NCBI GenBank assembly: GCA_936911875.1
Contig: CAKZGB010000008.1
Location: 62,001 to 126,000, forward strand
DNA length: 64,000 nt
Direction: 5' to 3'
Origin: an uncultured Lysobacteraceae bacterium
Lineage (GTDB): Bacteria > Pseudomonadota > Gammaproteobacteria > Xanthomonadales > Xanthomonadaceae
The stretch's first letter is position 1. The number at the start of each line of letters is the position of its first letter. The notes beneath the pieces are model-generated. The model was not told the DNA's origin, did no database searches, and was given only the letters and a program-made list of their open reading frames with translations. This document shows positions 9,293-19,215 of the stretch, one piece after another. A program made the translations under genes and the position numbers.

Positions 9293-10728
9293 GTGCCGCC
9301 GACGGTCAGACCGTCAATCAGCAACGAAGGTTGTCCCACACCGACCGGCACCGACTGACCGTCTTTGCCGCAGACGCCGACGCCTTCGTCCAATGCCAGA
9401 TCATGACCGACCATGCGGACTTGCTGCATGGTCTGCGGACCGTTGCCGATCAGTGTGGCGCCCTTAACCGGTGCCGTGATCTTGCCGTCTTCGATGAGAT
9501 ACGCCTCGGTCGATGAGAACACGTACTTGCCGTTGGTGATGTCGACTTGGCCACCGCCGAAATTGACAGCGTACAGACCGCGCTTGACCGACTTGATCAT
9601 GTCCTGCGGATCGTTCTGCCCTGCGAGCATGTACGTGTTGGTCATGCGTGGCAGCGTCATATGCGCGAAGGACTCGCGGCGACCGTTACCCGTCGGCTGC
9701 ATGCCCATCAGACGGGCATTCAACGTGTCCTGCATATAGCCGACGAGTTTGCCGTCCTCAATCAGAACGGTTTCCTGAGTGGGCGTGCCTTCGTCATCGA
9801 CATTGAGAGAACCGCGACGTTTGGCCATCGCACCGTTGTCGACGATGGTGACGCCCTTGGATGCCACCTGCTGTCCCATGCGACCGGCATACGTCGAAGT
9901 GCCTTTGCGGTTGAAGTCGCCTTCAAGACCATGGCCGACGGCCTCGTGCAGCAGCACGCCGTTCCAGCCGTTGCCGAGCACTACTGGCATCACTCCTGCC
10001 GGCGCCGGAATCGCATCGAGATTGACCAGCGCCTGACGCAGGGCCTCGCGCGCCCAATGTTCGGGTTTGCCGCCTTCGAGCAGTTCGCGGTAATCGTAGC
10101 GGCCACCGCCACCGGTATAACCGCTCTCGCGACGTCCGTTGCGTTCGACCACTACCTGCGCATTGAAACGCACCATGGGTCGCACGTCGGCTGCGAGCAC
10201 GCCATCACTGCGGGCAATCAGCACGGTATCCAACGCCGCGATCAGACTCAGCGACACTTGGCGCACCGCCGGATCGGCCGCACGGATCATACGATCGATG
10301 GATTGCAGCAAAGCCACCTTGTCGGCGTTGTCCAACGAGTCCACCGGATCCAAGGCGGGATACAGAGAACCGACTCGCGGCGCCCCGAGTGCATGCGGCG
10401 CGAGTTGGCGGCCATCGCGCACAATCGCACGGGCGGCTTGCGCGGCTTCGGTGAGCGTCGACTCGCGCAGATCCTCGGTATAGGAAAAACCGGTCTTTTC
10501 ACCGCTGATCGCACGCACACCCACACCCTGATCGATGGCATGCGAAGCATCCTTGACGATGCCGTCTTCCAATGACCAGCTTTCGCGGCGCGAATACTGA
10601 AAATACAGATCGGCGAAATCAATACCCGGACCTTGGGCAGCACCGAGGGCTCGGTCCAGACTGTGCAGTTCCAGCCCGGTCGGCAACAATAACTGTTGTT
10701 GGGCTTGGGCCCAGACGAGTTCGCTCAA
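9283..10728 (-). CDS. tldD: Metalloprotease TldD
   Basis: Catalytic partner of TldE. The zinc motif HEAVGH within LLHEAVGHGLEGDF is visible near residue 265, as in active TldD proteins, and the C-terminal region carries the conserved GNGPQTMQQVRMVG segment. No ATG fits. A TTG at 10738-10740 opens the frame, but a second TTG at 10726-10728 is preferred because GGAG lies about 6 nt before it; this gives 481 residues. The gene belongs to the conserved tldD-yhdP-rng-maf neighbourhood and is separated from yhdP by only a few dozen bases. Confidence 0.94.
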   Translation of the reverse strand: MSELVWAQAQQQLLLPTGLELHSLDRALGAAQGPGIDFADLYFQYSRRESWSLEDGIVKDASHAIDQGVGVRAISGEKTGFSYTEDLRESTLTEAAQAARAIVRDGRQLAPHALGAPRVGSLYPALDPVDSLDNADKVALLQSIDRMIRAADPAVRQVSLSLIAALDTVLIARSDGVLAADVRPMVRFNAQVVVERNGRRESGYTGGGGRYDYRELLEGGKPEHWAREALRQALVNLDAIPAPAGVMPVVLGNGWNGVLLHEAVGHGLEGDFNRKGTSTYAGRMGQQVASKGVTIVDNGAMAKRRGSLNVDDEGTPTQETVLIEDGKLVGYMQDTLNARLMGMQPTGNGRRESFAHMTLPRMTNTYMLAGQNDPQDMIKSVKRGLYAVNFGGGQVDITNGKYVFSSTEAYLIEDGKITAPVKGATLIGNGPQTMQQVRMVGHDLALDEGVGVCGKDGQSVPVGVGQPSLLIDGLTVGGTQA

Positions 10729-10774
10729 GTACCACTCCAAATTTACGGTTCTGTTTCAGTATATGGGGGCCAAA

Positions 10775-13700
10775 TCAGGGCTTTCCAGCGCTGAGGACCT
10801 CAGTTTTCGGCGCCGTCCACGGGCCGGTGACGCGATAGCGCTTGGTGGCCATCGCCCCGATGGGCTTTTGCAGGACGGCATTGGCAACGGCGCCGACGGC
10901 GGCGCCCACCGGCCCACCCGCAACCGCACCGATTGCGGTCAGCAAACCGCCGGCACGCGGTTCCACCGTAACCAGCTGATTGAAGCGTTCGGCCTGCAAA
11001 TCGCTAGTGCCTTCGATACGAATATTTGCGGCGGATGCGTCGATCACCAGATCCTGCGCAGTGGCCTGACCGTTGGCCACCTGCACGGCGCCGCTAATGC
11101 GATTAAAGCCCAAACCCTTGCCAAAGAAATCACGGAAGTCCAGCGTCAGTCGGCGCGGCAATTCCGCAATGCTCAACAGACCCAGCACGCGACCGACGCC
11201 CGGCTCCACTTCGGGAATGCGTCCTTCGCGCACGTCTAAGCGCAAGCTGCCGCGCAACAGCGGCAATGCAAATTCCTGTGGCCCACCGTTCCAAGCCAGA
11301 TCGAGATCGACACTGCCCTGCCCGTTCTCGACGCGACCGGGCGCTCCGAACACAGCCAGTGCGCGACCGGCATTGGGCGTTGTGAGTCGCGCGGCGATGG
11401 CCGTGTGCTGCTGACGACCGACTTGCGTCCACTGCCCGCGACCGCCGACAGCAAACGCCGGATTGCGCACGTGCATGCGTGTCACCTGCAAACCGTTGGT
11501 CGTAGGCACGGATTCAAATTGCGCCGAACCCAACGCAACACTGCCAATCTGCAGGCGCTGCGCATTGAATACCAGCGGCGGAATGTTCGCGGGATTGGTC
11601 AGTGCTACCGCCGCACTATAGGCCGACTGCCCGGCCTTGCCGATCGCAGCAACGGGATTCAAGGTGCGGTTGGCCGCCGTTTCGCTCAGACCGTCGTTGG
11701 CATAGTGCACCAGCGCAAACTGTCCGCGAATCGCTTCGGCCGAACGGGCCGGAACGGACACCTGACCTTGCAACTGCGGACCGCTCGCCAGCACACGAAT
11801 TGCACCATCGGACTGCGGCTCCAGTTGGATTCGGGTATTTTTGAAGTTACCGCCGAACAGAAACAGATTGCGACCCAGGACATCGATCCGGTTCAAACGC
11901 AGACTGTTTCCCTTGTCCGACCGGCTTCCTCCCGAACCGCGCGTCACTGCAATCCAGTCCAGTGCAGACAGGCGGTCGGCTGTGCCTTCGACAGTTAAAC
12001 CTTGAATTAAAGGTGCGTTCGAAGGCCGGTTTGACCCCAGTTGGACCTGCACACGCGGTGCCGAGTTCTGCTTGGCCAGCACCCGCATCGCAGCGCGTTC
12101 GCCAAGACGAATCCGCATCTCGTGCTGACCGGCCGGCATGGGAATTTCAATTGTGGTCGGCAGTGCGATGTTCGAAGGCTTGTAGAGCGGCTCCGGCAAG
12201 CTGACGTGCGTGCCGACCAGATCCGAACGCAGTTCCAGCACGGCAGGCTTGGGACCTTGTTTCTGACTCGGCAAACTGAATTGCGCGGTCCATTTCGAAG
12301 AGCCCGAAAGATACGGCTTGAGCCAGTCCAGGGATCGCGTGTAGTCCTCGATCGCTGACGGTTCCATTGCAGCGGCCAGCGCGACTTCGACTAAATTGCC
12401 ATTGGTCCGAACGTGTTGCGGTCCGACGCGCACTGCAAGCTCCGCCGGTTGTCCGCGCCGACGACCTTGCAGACGCGGCGCCACGAAACCGTAGCGATCG
12501 TATTCACCGCGACCACGCAGGCCGTCGAGCGTAATTTTGTAACGCGGGTCCGTCGCCGTCACGTTCTGCAGTTCGGCAAAGCCGTGAATTTCAATTCGTG
12601 TTTTCTTACGCAACGGCAAGTCCAGCGCAAAACCCGAACGCACCGGCCCGCGCAGTTTCAGATTTGCAAAGGTCGCCGGATCATTTTTTGCAATCGGGCT
12701 CTTGGCCAGAACCGCAATCGCAGCGCTCGCATCACCGACCGTCCCTGCCCGCACCTTCAGCGTGCCACCGCGGTAGTGATCGATTTCGGCCCGCAGATCC
12801 CCGACATGAATTTGGTCGAGTTGCCCGCTGCCGCGTACCTGAAAACCGTCGTTACTGAACATGGCATTGCCGTTCACTTGCGTGGCCGCCGGCCAACCCG
12901 GTGCAAATTGAACCGTCGCCGAATCGATGCGCGCACGGACCTGCAGCCCCATACCCGCCTGCCCCGTAAAAGGCCAATTACTGACATTGCCGCGGAAACT
13001 CGCCTGCACCTGACGCGCAGCGCCATCGAGAAACGCCTGCTGCAACCAATGCAACGCCGGTGGCGGCATGCGGTCTTGCGGCAGCAGTTTGCGCACTGTG
13101 GTCAACGGCACGCGATCCGACTGCAGCTGCACATCCAAAGTCGGTTTACTGACGCCGGTGGTGGGCCAATGCACGTTCCCTTGCACCTGTGCGGTAATGT
13201 CTTCTACTGTTATTTGCAGATCTTTACTTGCGAAGGCCAGTCCGTCGCCTTCACGCACCACACTCACGGTGCCTTTGGGTCGCAGTGTCAGCGGCTCGGT
13301 GAAGCGTGTCGGCTGAATCCAGCGCATCGGTGCACTGCCCGGGAACCGCACCTGCCATTTCCCGTGATCACCGGAGATCGATGCATTCAAATGCTCGATA
13401 CCCGGAAATCCTGCAGTCGGCGCCACACTGACATCGCGTGCGGAACCACCAAGGGTCAGGATCTGACCGTTGCGCCGCTCGAACGCTACGTCGGACAAAG
13501 TCCCGCTTAACTTGGATTGCTGCAGATACTGACGAAGGCGATCCGGTATCCACGGCAACATGCCCGCGATCGGCGTCAGCATGCCCCCGTTGATGTGCCG
13601 CGCATGCACACGCACCCATTGCGGACCGAAGTCCAGCGACACATCGCCCATATCGCTGCGCAGACCGTTACGCTCCACCTGCAATTGCGGCACATCGATC

Positions 13701-14611
13701 GACCAGATAGCACCGCGGCGCTGCCAGCGACCTAAAACCTTCAACCGCTCCAGCTGTTGCACCTGCGTGCCCGCAGCCACATTGCGAAGTTGCAGCGAAC
13801 GCAGATCGGCATCCACGGTGACGCGACGAACCTGCTGATCGGCCAAATCCAGCCAACCCTTTAAATCGCCGTGGCCGGATTCCACATGCAAAGCACCAAA
13901 CCGCAGCAGCGGTGCCCAGTCACTGACTTGCGCATCGGGCGCAAACATCCACAAGGTGCCTTGCCGCTTGTGGCGATCGTATTCCAACGCTGCAGAAACC
14001 GGTTTCCCCTTGTTTCCGCCCGCCCACGACTGCAAGCCGGCTTGCAGTTTGCGTTCGTTACTGCGCAGGCGCAGATGCGATTTCGGAAACCGCATGTCCA
14101 CACCGAGCGATGGCGCCTGCACGCGCAGTTGCGCATCGAGAATCTGCAGCTCGCCTAAACGCGACAGCGCATTGAGCGGATCGGACTGCGGCGCCTTATT
14201 TTTTACTAAGCCCAGCACTTCCCAGCGTCCGTCATTGGCACGATACAAATGGACCGACAAGCCACGCACCCGTAACTGGGAGAAGGCTTCACCCGGCAGC
14301 CAGCCGCGATACATGGACAGCAGCAGCTCCGCATCGCCCAGCGCCAGAGTGTGAGCACCCTGCCCCACCTCGAGTCCCTGCACATCCAGTACCGGACCGG
14401 CGCGCGTCCAGCGCCCGTGAATGGATCGGAAGTGAATCGGCTGATGGGCTTGCAGGCTGAGCCATCGCTGCGCACGCGCGGGGTCCTGTTCGGCAGCGCG
14501 CATCAGTCCCTCAGCCAGACCCATGCCCAGCACGACAGCGAGCAAGCCCAGACAGAACAGGACGATGGCGATGCGGCGCAACTGACGGCCGCTCCAGAAC
14601 AGCAAGTGCAT
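10775..14611 (-). CDS. yhdP: YhdP family AsmA-like phospholipid transport protein
   Basis: Large (1278 residue) envelope protein of the YhdP/AsmA-like family, thought to bridge the periplasm and move phospholipids to the outer membrane together with TamB and YdbH. An N-terminal transmembrane anchor is visible at about residues 10-32 (IAIVLFCLGLLAVVLGMG), followed by repetitive beta-rich DUF3971-type sequence. The C-terminal AsmA-like part includes LLSIAELPRRLTLDFRDFFGKGL, strongly typical of YhdP. Its start is 2 bp downstream of the rng stop, so the two genes are likely co-transcribed. Confidence 0.93.
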   Translation of the reverse strand: MHLLFWSGRQLRRIAIVLFCLGLLAVVLGMGLAEGLMRAAEQDPARAQRWLSLQAHQPIHFRSIHGRWTRAGPVLDVQGLEVGQGAHTLALGDAELLLSMYRGWLPGEAFSQLRVRGLSVHLYRANDGRWEVLGLVKNKAPQSDPLNALSRLGELQILDAQLRVQAPSLGVDMRFPKSHLRLRSNERKLQAGLQSWAGGNKGKPVSAALEYDRHKRQGTLWMFAPDAQVSDWAPLLRFGALHVESGHGDLKGWLDLADQQVRRVTVDADLRSLQLRNVAAGTQVQQLERLKVLGRWQRRGAIWSIDVPQLQVERNGLRSDMGDVSLDFGPQWVRVHARHINGGMLTPIAGMLPWIPDRLRQYLQQSKLSGTLSDVAFERRNGQILTLGGSARDVSVAPTAGFPGIEHLNASISGDHGKWQVRFPGSAPMRWIQPTRFTEPLTLRPKGTVSVVREGDGLAFASKDLQITVEDITAQVQGNVHWPTTGVSKPTLDVQLQSDRVPLTTVRKLLPQDRMPPPALHWLQQAFLDGAARQVQASFRGNVSNWPFTGQAGMGLQVRARIDSATVQFAPGWPAATQVNGNAMFSNDGFQVRGSGQLDQIHVGDLRAEIDHYRGGTLKVRAGTVGDASAAIAVLAKSPIAKNDPATFANLKLRGPVRSGFALDLPLRKKTRIEIHGFAELQNVTATDPRYKITLDGLRGRGEYDRYGFVAPRLQGRRRGQPAELAVRVGPQHVRTNGNLVEVALAAAMEPSAIEDYTRSLDWLKPYLSGSSKWTAQFSLPSQKQGPKPAVLELRSDLVGTHVSLPEPLYKPSNIALPTTIEIPMPAGQHEMRIRLGERAAMRVLAKQNSAPRVQVQLGSNRPSNAPLIQGLTVEGTADRLSALDWIAVTRGSGGSRSDKGNSLRLNRIDVLGRNLFLFGGNFKNTRIQLEPQSDGAIRVLASGPQLQGQVSVPARSAEAIRGQFALVHYANDGLSETAANRTLNPVAAIGKAGQSAYSAAVALTNPANIPPLVFNAQRLQIGSVALGSAQFESVPTTNGLQVTRMHVRNPAFAVGGRGQWTQVGRQQHTAIAARLTTPNAGRALAVFGAPGRVENGQGSVDLDLAWNGGPQEFALPLLRGSLRLDVREGRIPEVEPGVGRVLGLLSIAELPRRLTLDFRDFFGKGLGFNRISGAVQVANGQATAQDLVIDASAANIRIEGTSDLQAERFNQLVTVEPRAGGLLTAIGAVAGGPVGAAVGAVANAVLQKPIGAMATKRYRVTGPWTAPKTEVLSAGKP

Positions 14612-14613
14612 TC

Positions 14614-16107
14614 TTACAGCAGCACCACGTCGTACTGCTCCTGCGAATACTGATCATCGGCCTGGAAGCGCACGGATTTGCCGATAAATTCCTCTAACTC
14701 AGCGACGGCGACGGATTCGTCCTCAGTGATGTGGTTCACGACTTTGGGCGCACCGATCACCAGCAGCTTCTGTGCATCGAACTGTCGGTTCTGGCGTACG
14801 ATCTCACGGAAAATCTCATGCGTGACGGTCTCAACCGTTTTGATCATGCCGCGGCCGCCGCAATGATCGCAGTGTTCGCTGATCTGGCGCTCCAGACTCT
14901 CGGTGGTGCGCTTGCGGGTCATTTCTACCAGACCCAGCGGCGAGAAATCGTAGACCGTGGTTTTCGCGTGATCACGCTGCAGAGATTTTTCGAGCTGACG
15001 CAGCACCTGACGCTTGTGCTCCGGATCGACCATGTCGATGAAGTCGATGATGATAATGCCGCCGAGATTTCGCAGGCGCAGCTGACGCGCAATGGCGTGG
15101 GTGGCCTCGAGATTGGTTCGGTATACAGTCTCTTCGGGATTGCGTTGTCCTAAGAACGAACCGGTATTGATGTCGATCGTCGTCATCGCTTCGGTCTGAT
15201 CGATGATCAGCGAGCCGCCCGACTTTAACGGCACCTTCTTCTCTAAGGCGCGCGAGATCTCATCCTCGACGCCGTACAGATCAAAGATCGGCCGATAGCC
15301 CGAGTAATGTTCAATCTTGTCGGCCAACGCCGGCATAAACCGATTGGCAAATTCCTGCAGTCGCTCGAAGGTCTCGCGCGAATCCACTTTGACGCGCTCA
15401 ACATCCTGCCGCATCAGATCGCGCGCTGCACGCAGGGGCAGACTCAGGTCTTCGTAGACGCAGGTACCCACCTTAGCCGTGCGCGCATTCTCGCGAATCG
15501 AATCGAGAGCGCGGTCGAGATAATCAATATCCTCTGCCAGTGACTCGGCCTGCTGGCCTTCGGCATTGGTGCGCAAAATGTATCCGCGCGGCGGCGAGAC
15601 CGAAGGACGTTGTGCCAGGAGCTCCAGCATCAGGCCACGCAGTCGCGAGCGCTCGGCCTCCTGATCAATACGGGCAGACACGACTACTGCATCGGTTTGT
15701 GTCAGCAACACCAAGTGACGCGAAGGCACACTGATCTGCGTCGTGACTCGCGCACCCTTCGTACTGATCGGATCTTTAACGACCTGCACAAGCAGTTCTT
15801 CGCCATCGCGCAGCAATTCAAAAATATTGCGGGGTGTGCCCGGCTCGCGATCTTTGGACTCGCCCGGTGTATCCACCCAGGCATCCGCAATATCGCCGGC
15901 ATGCAAAAATGCAGCGCGCTCCAGACCGATATCAACGAATGCCGCCTGCATCCCCGGCATGATGCGTTGGACTTTGCCTTTATAGATGTTGCCGACCACA
16001 CCGCGGGTACTGCCGCGCTCGATCTGCAACTCCTGCAGCATGCCGTTTTCTACAACTGCCACACGGGTCTCGTGCGGCGTGACGTTGATAAGGATCTCTT
16101 CGCTCAC
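14614..16107 (-). CDS. rng: Ribonuclease G
   Basis: Endoribonuclease of the RNase E/G family that matures the 5' end of 16S rRNA and degrades some mRNAs. The S1 domain is at the N-terminus (NIYKGKVQRIMPGMQAAFVDIG). The catalytic aspartates are in TTIDINTGSFLG and IIIDFIDM, and the zinc-link CDHCGGRGM lies near residue 405. The 497-residue length matches RNase G rather than RNase E, which has a long C-terminal tail. The GTG start overlaps the maf stop by 4 bp. Confidence 0.95.
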   Translation of the reverse strand: MSEEILINVTPHETRVAVVENGMLQELQIERGSTRGVVGNIYKGKVQRIMPGMQAAFVDIGLERAAFLHAGDIADAWVDTPGESKDREPGTPRNIFELLRDGEELLVQVVKDPISTKGARVTTQISVPSRHLVLLTQTDAVVVSARIDQEAERSRLRGLMLELLAQRPSVSPPRGYILRTNAEGQQAESLAEDIDYLDRALDSIRENARTAKVGTCVYEDLSLPLRAARDLMRQDVERVKVDSRETFERLQEFANRFMPALADKIEHYSGYRPIFDLYGVEDEISRALEKKVPLKSGGSLIIDQTEAMTTIDINTGSFLGQRNPEETVYRTNLEATHAIARQLRLRNLGGIIIIDFIDMVDPEHKRQVLRQLEKSLQRDHAKTTVYDFSPLGLVEMTRKRTTESLERQISEHCDHCGGRGMIKTVETVTHEIFREIVRQNRQFDAQKLLVIGAPKVVNHITEDESVAVAELEEFIGKSVRFQADDQYSQEQYDVVLL

Positions 16108-16673
16108 GGATGCATGCCGAAATTACGCAGCAAGTGCGCTGTCAGTTGCATCGGCAAACCCATCACGCCCGAGTAGTTGCCCTCGAGACGTCGGATCAGA
16201 CGCTCACCATGCCCTTGGATGGCATAGGCGCCGGCCTTACCTTGCCACTCGCCGGTATTGAGATACCAGGTGATGACGCCATCGTCGAGCGCATCGAACG
16301 TGACCAGCGATTCACTGACCTCGGACTGTTCGCGCCCGGCGTCGAGCACGGTAATGGCAGTGAGCACACGATGCGTTCGGCCGCTGAGCAAACGCAGCAT
16401 GCGTTCGGCATCGTCCCGATCGGCGGGCTTGCCGAAGACCTGATCATCGAGCATGACCTCGGTATCGGCGCCCAGCACGATGGCGCCCGGTGTCGCCATG
16501 ACTTCCATCAGCCCGGCGCCGGCCTTTTCACGGGCAACGCGACGCACATAATCTTCGGCCGGTTCGTTCGGTCCCTGCTGCTCGGGGATGTCCAAGTCGA
16601 GTACACCGAAGGGAACGCCAAGCCGCTCAAGCAACTCACGACGACGGGGGGATTTGGAGGCAAGATAGAGCAT
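16104..16673 (-). CDS. maf: Maf-like nucleoside triphosphate pyrophosphatase
   Basis: House-cleaning nucleotide pyrophosphatase of the Maf/YhdE family, which hydrolyses dTTP/UTP-type and modified nucleotides. The signature SKSPRRRELLERLG is at residues 6-19, followed by VRRVAREKA and VLGADTEVMLD segments. The ATG at 16673 matches the conserved family N-terminus; the open frame extends 99 bases further upstream but without similarity, so 189 residues are annotated. Its position directly before rng is the conserved gammaproteobacterial order. Confidence 0.93.
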   Translation of the reverse strand: MLYLASKSPRRRELLERLGVPFGVLDLDIPEQQGPNEPAEDYVRRVAREKAGAGLMEVMATPGAIVLGADTEVMLDDQVFGKPADRDDAERMLRLLSGRTHRVLTAITVLDAGREQSEVSESLVTFDALDDGVITWYLNTGEWQGKAGAYAIQGHGERLIRRLEGNYSGVMGLPMQLTAHLLRNFGMHP

Positions 16674-16815
16674 GCTGAAAGGATACCAACCGCAGGGGTA
16701 ACGCGGCGTACAAAGCGTTAACGGATTGGCCGTTTTGACGGTTGAACTCACCATCCGTTCACCTGCGGCCATGCAAGATGGGCCTCATCGCCTTCAAAAG
16801 GAATCGAACGACGCT

Positions 16816-17562
16816 ATGAACACCTTCCACAAACTGAGCCTGGCTGTTGCCCTGGCCACCGGAGCCCTCACCATGTCCACCGCCGGTTCCGCTTCGGCAC
16901 AAACCACCGTGGCCCCGCAAATTGCGGCCGATTCCACCTTGCTGACCGTCAACGCCAGCGGCAAGACCAGCCGCCAGCCCGACGTCGCCAACTTCAGCAC
17001 CGGTGTGGTGACGCGTAATGCCGATGCTAACGCCGCCATGCGCGCCAATGCCGACCTGATGGCCAAGGTCATCGCCGCACTGAAGAAGGAAGGCGTCGCC
17101 GCCAAGGACATCCAGACCTCGGGTGTCAATCTCAATCCCGATTACACCTACCGCGATAATCAGCCGCCGGTAATCAACGGCTACAACGCCTCCAATACGG
17201 TCAACGTCAAGGTGCGTGACATGACACGCATCGGCAAGATCATGGACGTACTGGTCGCCAACGGCGCCAACCAGATCAATGGCCCGTCCTTTGCGATCGA
17301 TGACGAAACGGGTGCCTTGAACGAGGCACGAAAAGATGCGCTGACTCAAGCACAAGCCCGCGCCCAACTCTACGCACAAACGCTGGGCCTGAAAGTTCGC
17401 CGCATCGTCTCCATTGACGAAGGCAGCTCGCCACGCGTGTTCTACGCGCGTCCGATGATGGCCGACGCCCGTGCCATGGGCAAAGCCGAATCGACCCCGA
17501 TCGAAACCGGCGAAACGGCCGTCGAAGTCGCGCTCAACATCGTGTTTGAACTGGGCCGCTAA
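16816..17562 (+). CDS. Secreted SIMPL domain (DUF541) protein
   Basis: Periplasmic protein of the SIMPL/YggE family, whose E. coli member is linked to oxidative stress; biochemical function is uncertain. The signal peptide spans about residues 1-33 with an AxA-type site at ASA-QTT. The mature part begins with LTVNASGKTSRQPDVANFSTGV, the family hallmark, and contains the VNVKVRDMTRIGKIMDVLV segment. The ATG at 16816 was preferred to an upstream non-ATG extension because it begins a proper signal peptide. It is the only plus-strand gene in a minus-strand block and ends at a shared terminator. Confidence 0.88.
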   Translation: MNTFHKLSLAVALATGALTMSTAGSASAQTTVAPQIAADSTLLTVNASGKTSRQPDVANFSTGVVTRNADANAAMRANADLMAKVIAALKKEGVAAKDIQTSGVNLNPDYTYRDNQPPVINGYNASNTVNVKVRDMTRIGKIMDVLVANGANQINGPSFAIDDETGALNEARKDALTQAQARAQLYAQTLGLKVRRIVSIDEGSSPRVFYARPMMADARAMGKAESTPIETGETAVEVALNIVFELGR

Positions 17563-17583
17563 TTCACCGGCGTCATGCAGTCA

Positions 17584-17613
17584 CAAAAAAGCCGCCCTCG
17601 GGCGGCTTTTTTA
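17584..17613. terminator. Bidirectional rho-independent terminator
   Basis: A GC-rich hairpin (AAGCCGCC CTC GGGCGGCTT) is flanked by A6 on the left and T6 on the right, so it can terminate transcription from either side. It serves the SIMPL gene on the plus strand. The TAA stop of rlmH (17611-17613) lies within the T tract, so it also ends the minus-strand rlmH operon. Confidence 0.9.
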
Positions 17614-18081
17614 GGCGCGATGATAAGGATGATTGGCCAGCTGCGCGCACGCCCGATAGAGCTGCTCGGTCAGCACCAGGCGCACGAGCATGTGCGGCAA
17701 GGTGATGTGACCTAGAGACCAGGACTCGGCGGCGGCGGCCTTGACGGCATCGGAATGGCCTTCGGGACCGCCAATCACAAACACCAGATCGCGGCCCTGC
17801 CCGCGCCAGTATTCCATGCGATCGGCCAGCTGCTCGCTGCTCCATTGGCGGCCGGGCACATCCAAGGTCACCACATGACTGCCACGCGGAATCGCGGCCA
17901 GCACGCGAGCCCCTTCTTCAATCATGGCTTTTGCAGTATCGCGGCCTTTGCCGCGCAGCCCCGGCTCAATCTCCGCCAGCTCGAGCGGCAGCCAGTACGA
18001 CAGGCGCTTGCGGTAATCGGCAAAGCCCTCGGCCACCCATTTCGGCGGCCGTTCACCTACGGCGATCAGTTTCGCCTTCAT
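17611..18081 (-). CDS. rlmH: 23S rRNA (pseudouridine(1915)-N(3))-methyltransferase
   Basis: SPOUT-fold methyltransferase that modifies pseudouridine 1915 in helix 69 of 23S rRNA using SAM. The 156-residue protein has the family N-terminus MKAKLIAVGERPPKWV, the SAM-binding knot segment FVIGGPEGHS and a C-terminal LPHMLVRLVLTEQLYRA segment, all strongly conserved. It directly follows rsfS with an 11-bp gap, the standard rsfS-rlmH pairing. Confidence 0.97.
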   Translation of the reverse strand: MKAKLIAVGERPPKWVAEGFADYRKRLSYWLPLELAEIEPGLRGKGRDTAKAMIEEGARVLAAIPRGSHVVTLDVPGRQWSSEQLADRMEYWRGQGRDLVFVIGGPEGHSDAVKAAAAESWSLGHITLPHMLVRLVLTEQLYRACAQLANHPYHRA

Positions 18082-18092
18082 ACCGCAAAAAA

Positions 18093-18527
18093 TTACGCGT
18101 CGAGGTCGGACTCGTCGTCCGGCGGCTGATCACCTACCGTCCACAGACGTTCGAGTGCGTAGAACTCACGCACGCGCGGCAGCATGACGTGGACCACGAC
18201 ATCGCCCAGATCCACCAGCACCCATTCGGCTTCACGTTCGCCTTCGACACCCAGCGGCATCACTTGCAGACGCTTGACCATCTTGACGACTTCGTCGGCG
18301 ATGGATTTGACGTGACGGGTTGAGGTACCCGAGGTGATCACCAGGTGATCGGTAACCGAGCTCTTGCCGCGCACATCGATAACGACTGTGTCCTTGGCTT
18401 TGAGATTATCAACTGCCTCTTCAACGGCCTTCAGCAGCGCCTCGGGTGCGGGCGGCGGATCGGGAAGTTGCGTCTTAATGACTTGGGCCTGATCGTTGTT
18501 CAAAAACGTTCCTTTGCGACGTGGCAT
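18093..18527 (-). CDS. rsfS: Ribosome silencing factor
   Basis: RsfS (YbeB/Iojap family) binds ribosomal protein L14 and blocks subunit joining when nutrients are scarce. The conserved core is visible from about residue 31: AVEEAVDNLKAKDTVVIDVR, then DHLVITSGTSTRHVKSIADEV and the WVLVDLGDVVVHVML signature. The N-terminal about 30 residues are variable, and the ATG at 18527 gives 144 residues. It lies between nadD (10-bp gap) and rlmH. Confidence 0.95.
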   Translation of the reverse strand: MPRRKGTFLNNDQAQVIKTQLPDPPPAPEALLKAVEEAVDNLKAKDTVVIDVRGKSSVTDHLVITSGTSTRHVKSIADEVVKMVKRLQVMPLGVEGEREAEWVLVDLGDVVVHVMLPRVREFYALERLWTVGDQPPDDESDLDA

Positions 18528-18537
18528 TCAATTGCCA

Positions 18538-19215
18538 TTAGTGTATGTCAGCACGAAGGCCTTGCGGGCATCCGTACAGACCGTGCTGTTCGATGTAGCG
18601 GGCGACGGCCGGCTTGACGGCTCGGTGCCAGTCACGGCGTCCGTCGGCGATTTGGTGCCGTATGCGCGTGGCCGACAGGTCCATTTCCGATTGCAAAAGG
18701 CGCAGCGCCAGCCCGGCCGGTCGGGTCGACAGATCCTCGGCGCGATCCGTAAACCGCTCCGCATACGCCTGCCGCAGCTCGGGTGACTGGCTCGTCTCGC
18801 TGTGATGGCCGGGCCGTTCGGCAATGACCAGATGCGCCAGCTCGGCCAGTTCCTGCCAATGATACCAGCCGGGCAAACTCAAAAAGCTATCGGCACCGAT
18901 CAGGATCGCCAGCGGCCGTTCGGCCCCATTCTGCGCCCGCCACTGCCGCAAGGTCTCCACCGTATACGAAGGCTCATCCCGCTCCAGCTCGCGCGCATCC
19001 ACGTCCAGCCCGGTCTCGTCCGCGACGGCCAGACGCACCATGGCCAGGCGTTGCATGGCATTGGCACCGGTGGGTTCGCGGTGCGGCGGATCGGCGGCCG
19101 GCATCAGCGACACCGTGGCCTGCAGGCGATCGCGCGCGGCCTTCGCAATATGCAAGTGACCAAGATGAATCGGATCAAAGGTGCCGCCATACAGCACCGT
19201 GAGCGCGCTACTCAT
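18538..19215 (-). CDS. nadD: Nicotinate-nucleotide adenylyltransferase
   Basis: Transfers AMP to nicotinate mononucleotide to form deamido-NAD in NAD biosynthesis. The nucleotidyltransferase motif GGTFDPIHLGHL is at residues 10-21 and the second motif SATRIR is near residue 187 (usual form SSTxIR). The length of 225 residues is normal. Its start overlaps the holA stop by 4 bp (ATGA), indicating coupled translation. Confidence 0.96.
   Translation of the reverse strand: MSSALTVLYGGTFDPIHLGHLHIAKAARDRLQATVSLMPAADPPHREPTGANAMQRLAMVRLAVADETGLDVDARELERDEPSYTVETLRQWRAQNGAERPLAILIGADSFLSLPGWYHWQELAELAHLVIAERPGHHSETSQSPELRQAYAERFTDRAEDLSTRPAGLALRLLQSEMDLSATRIRHQIADGRRDWHRAVKPAVARYIEQHGLYGCPQGLRADIH

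Noticed and set aside
9547..10575. Long plus-strand frame opposite tldD
   Set aside because: Antisense shadow of tldD, with no similarity or ribosome site.
17584..17613. Attachment site or repeat for the GC-rich palindrome after the SIMPL gene
   Set aside because: Flanking A and T tracts and the position between convergent genes make an ordinary terminator the simpler reading.
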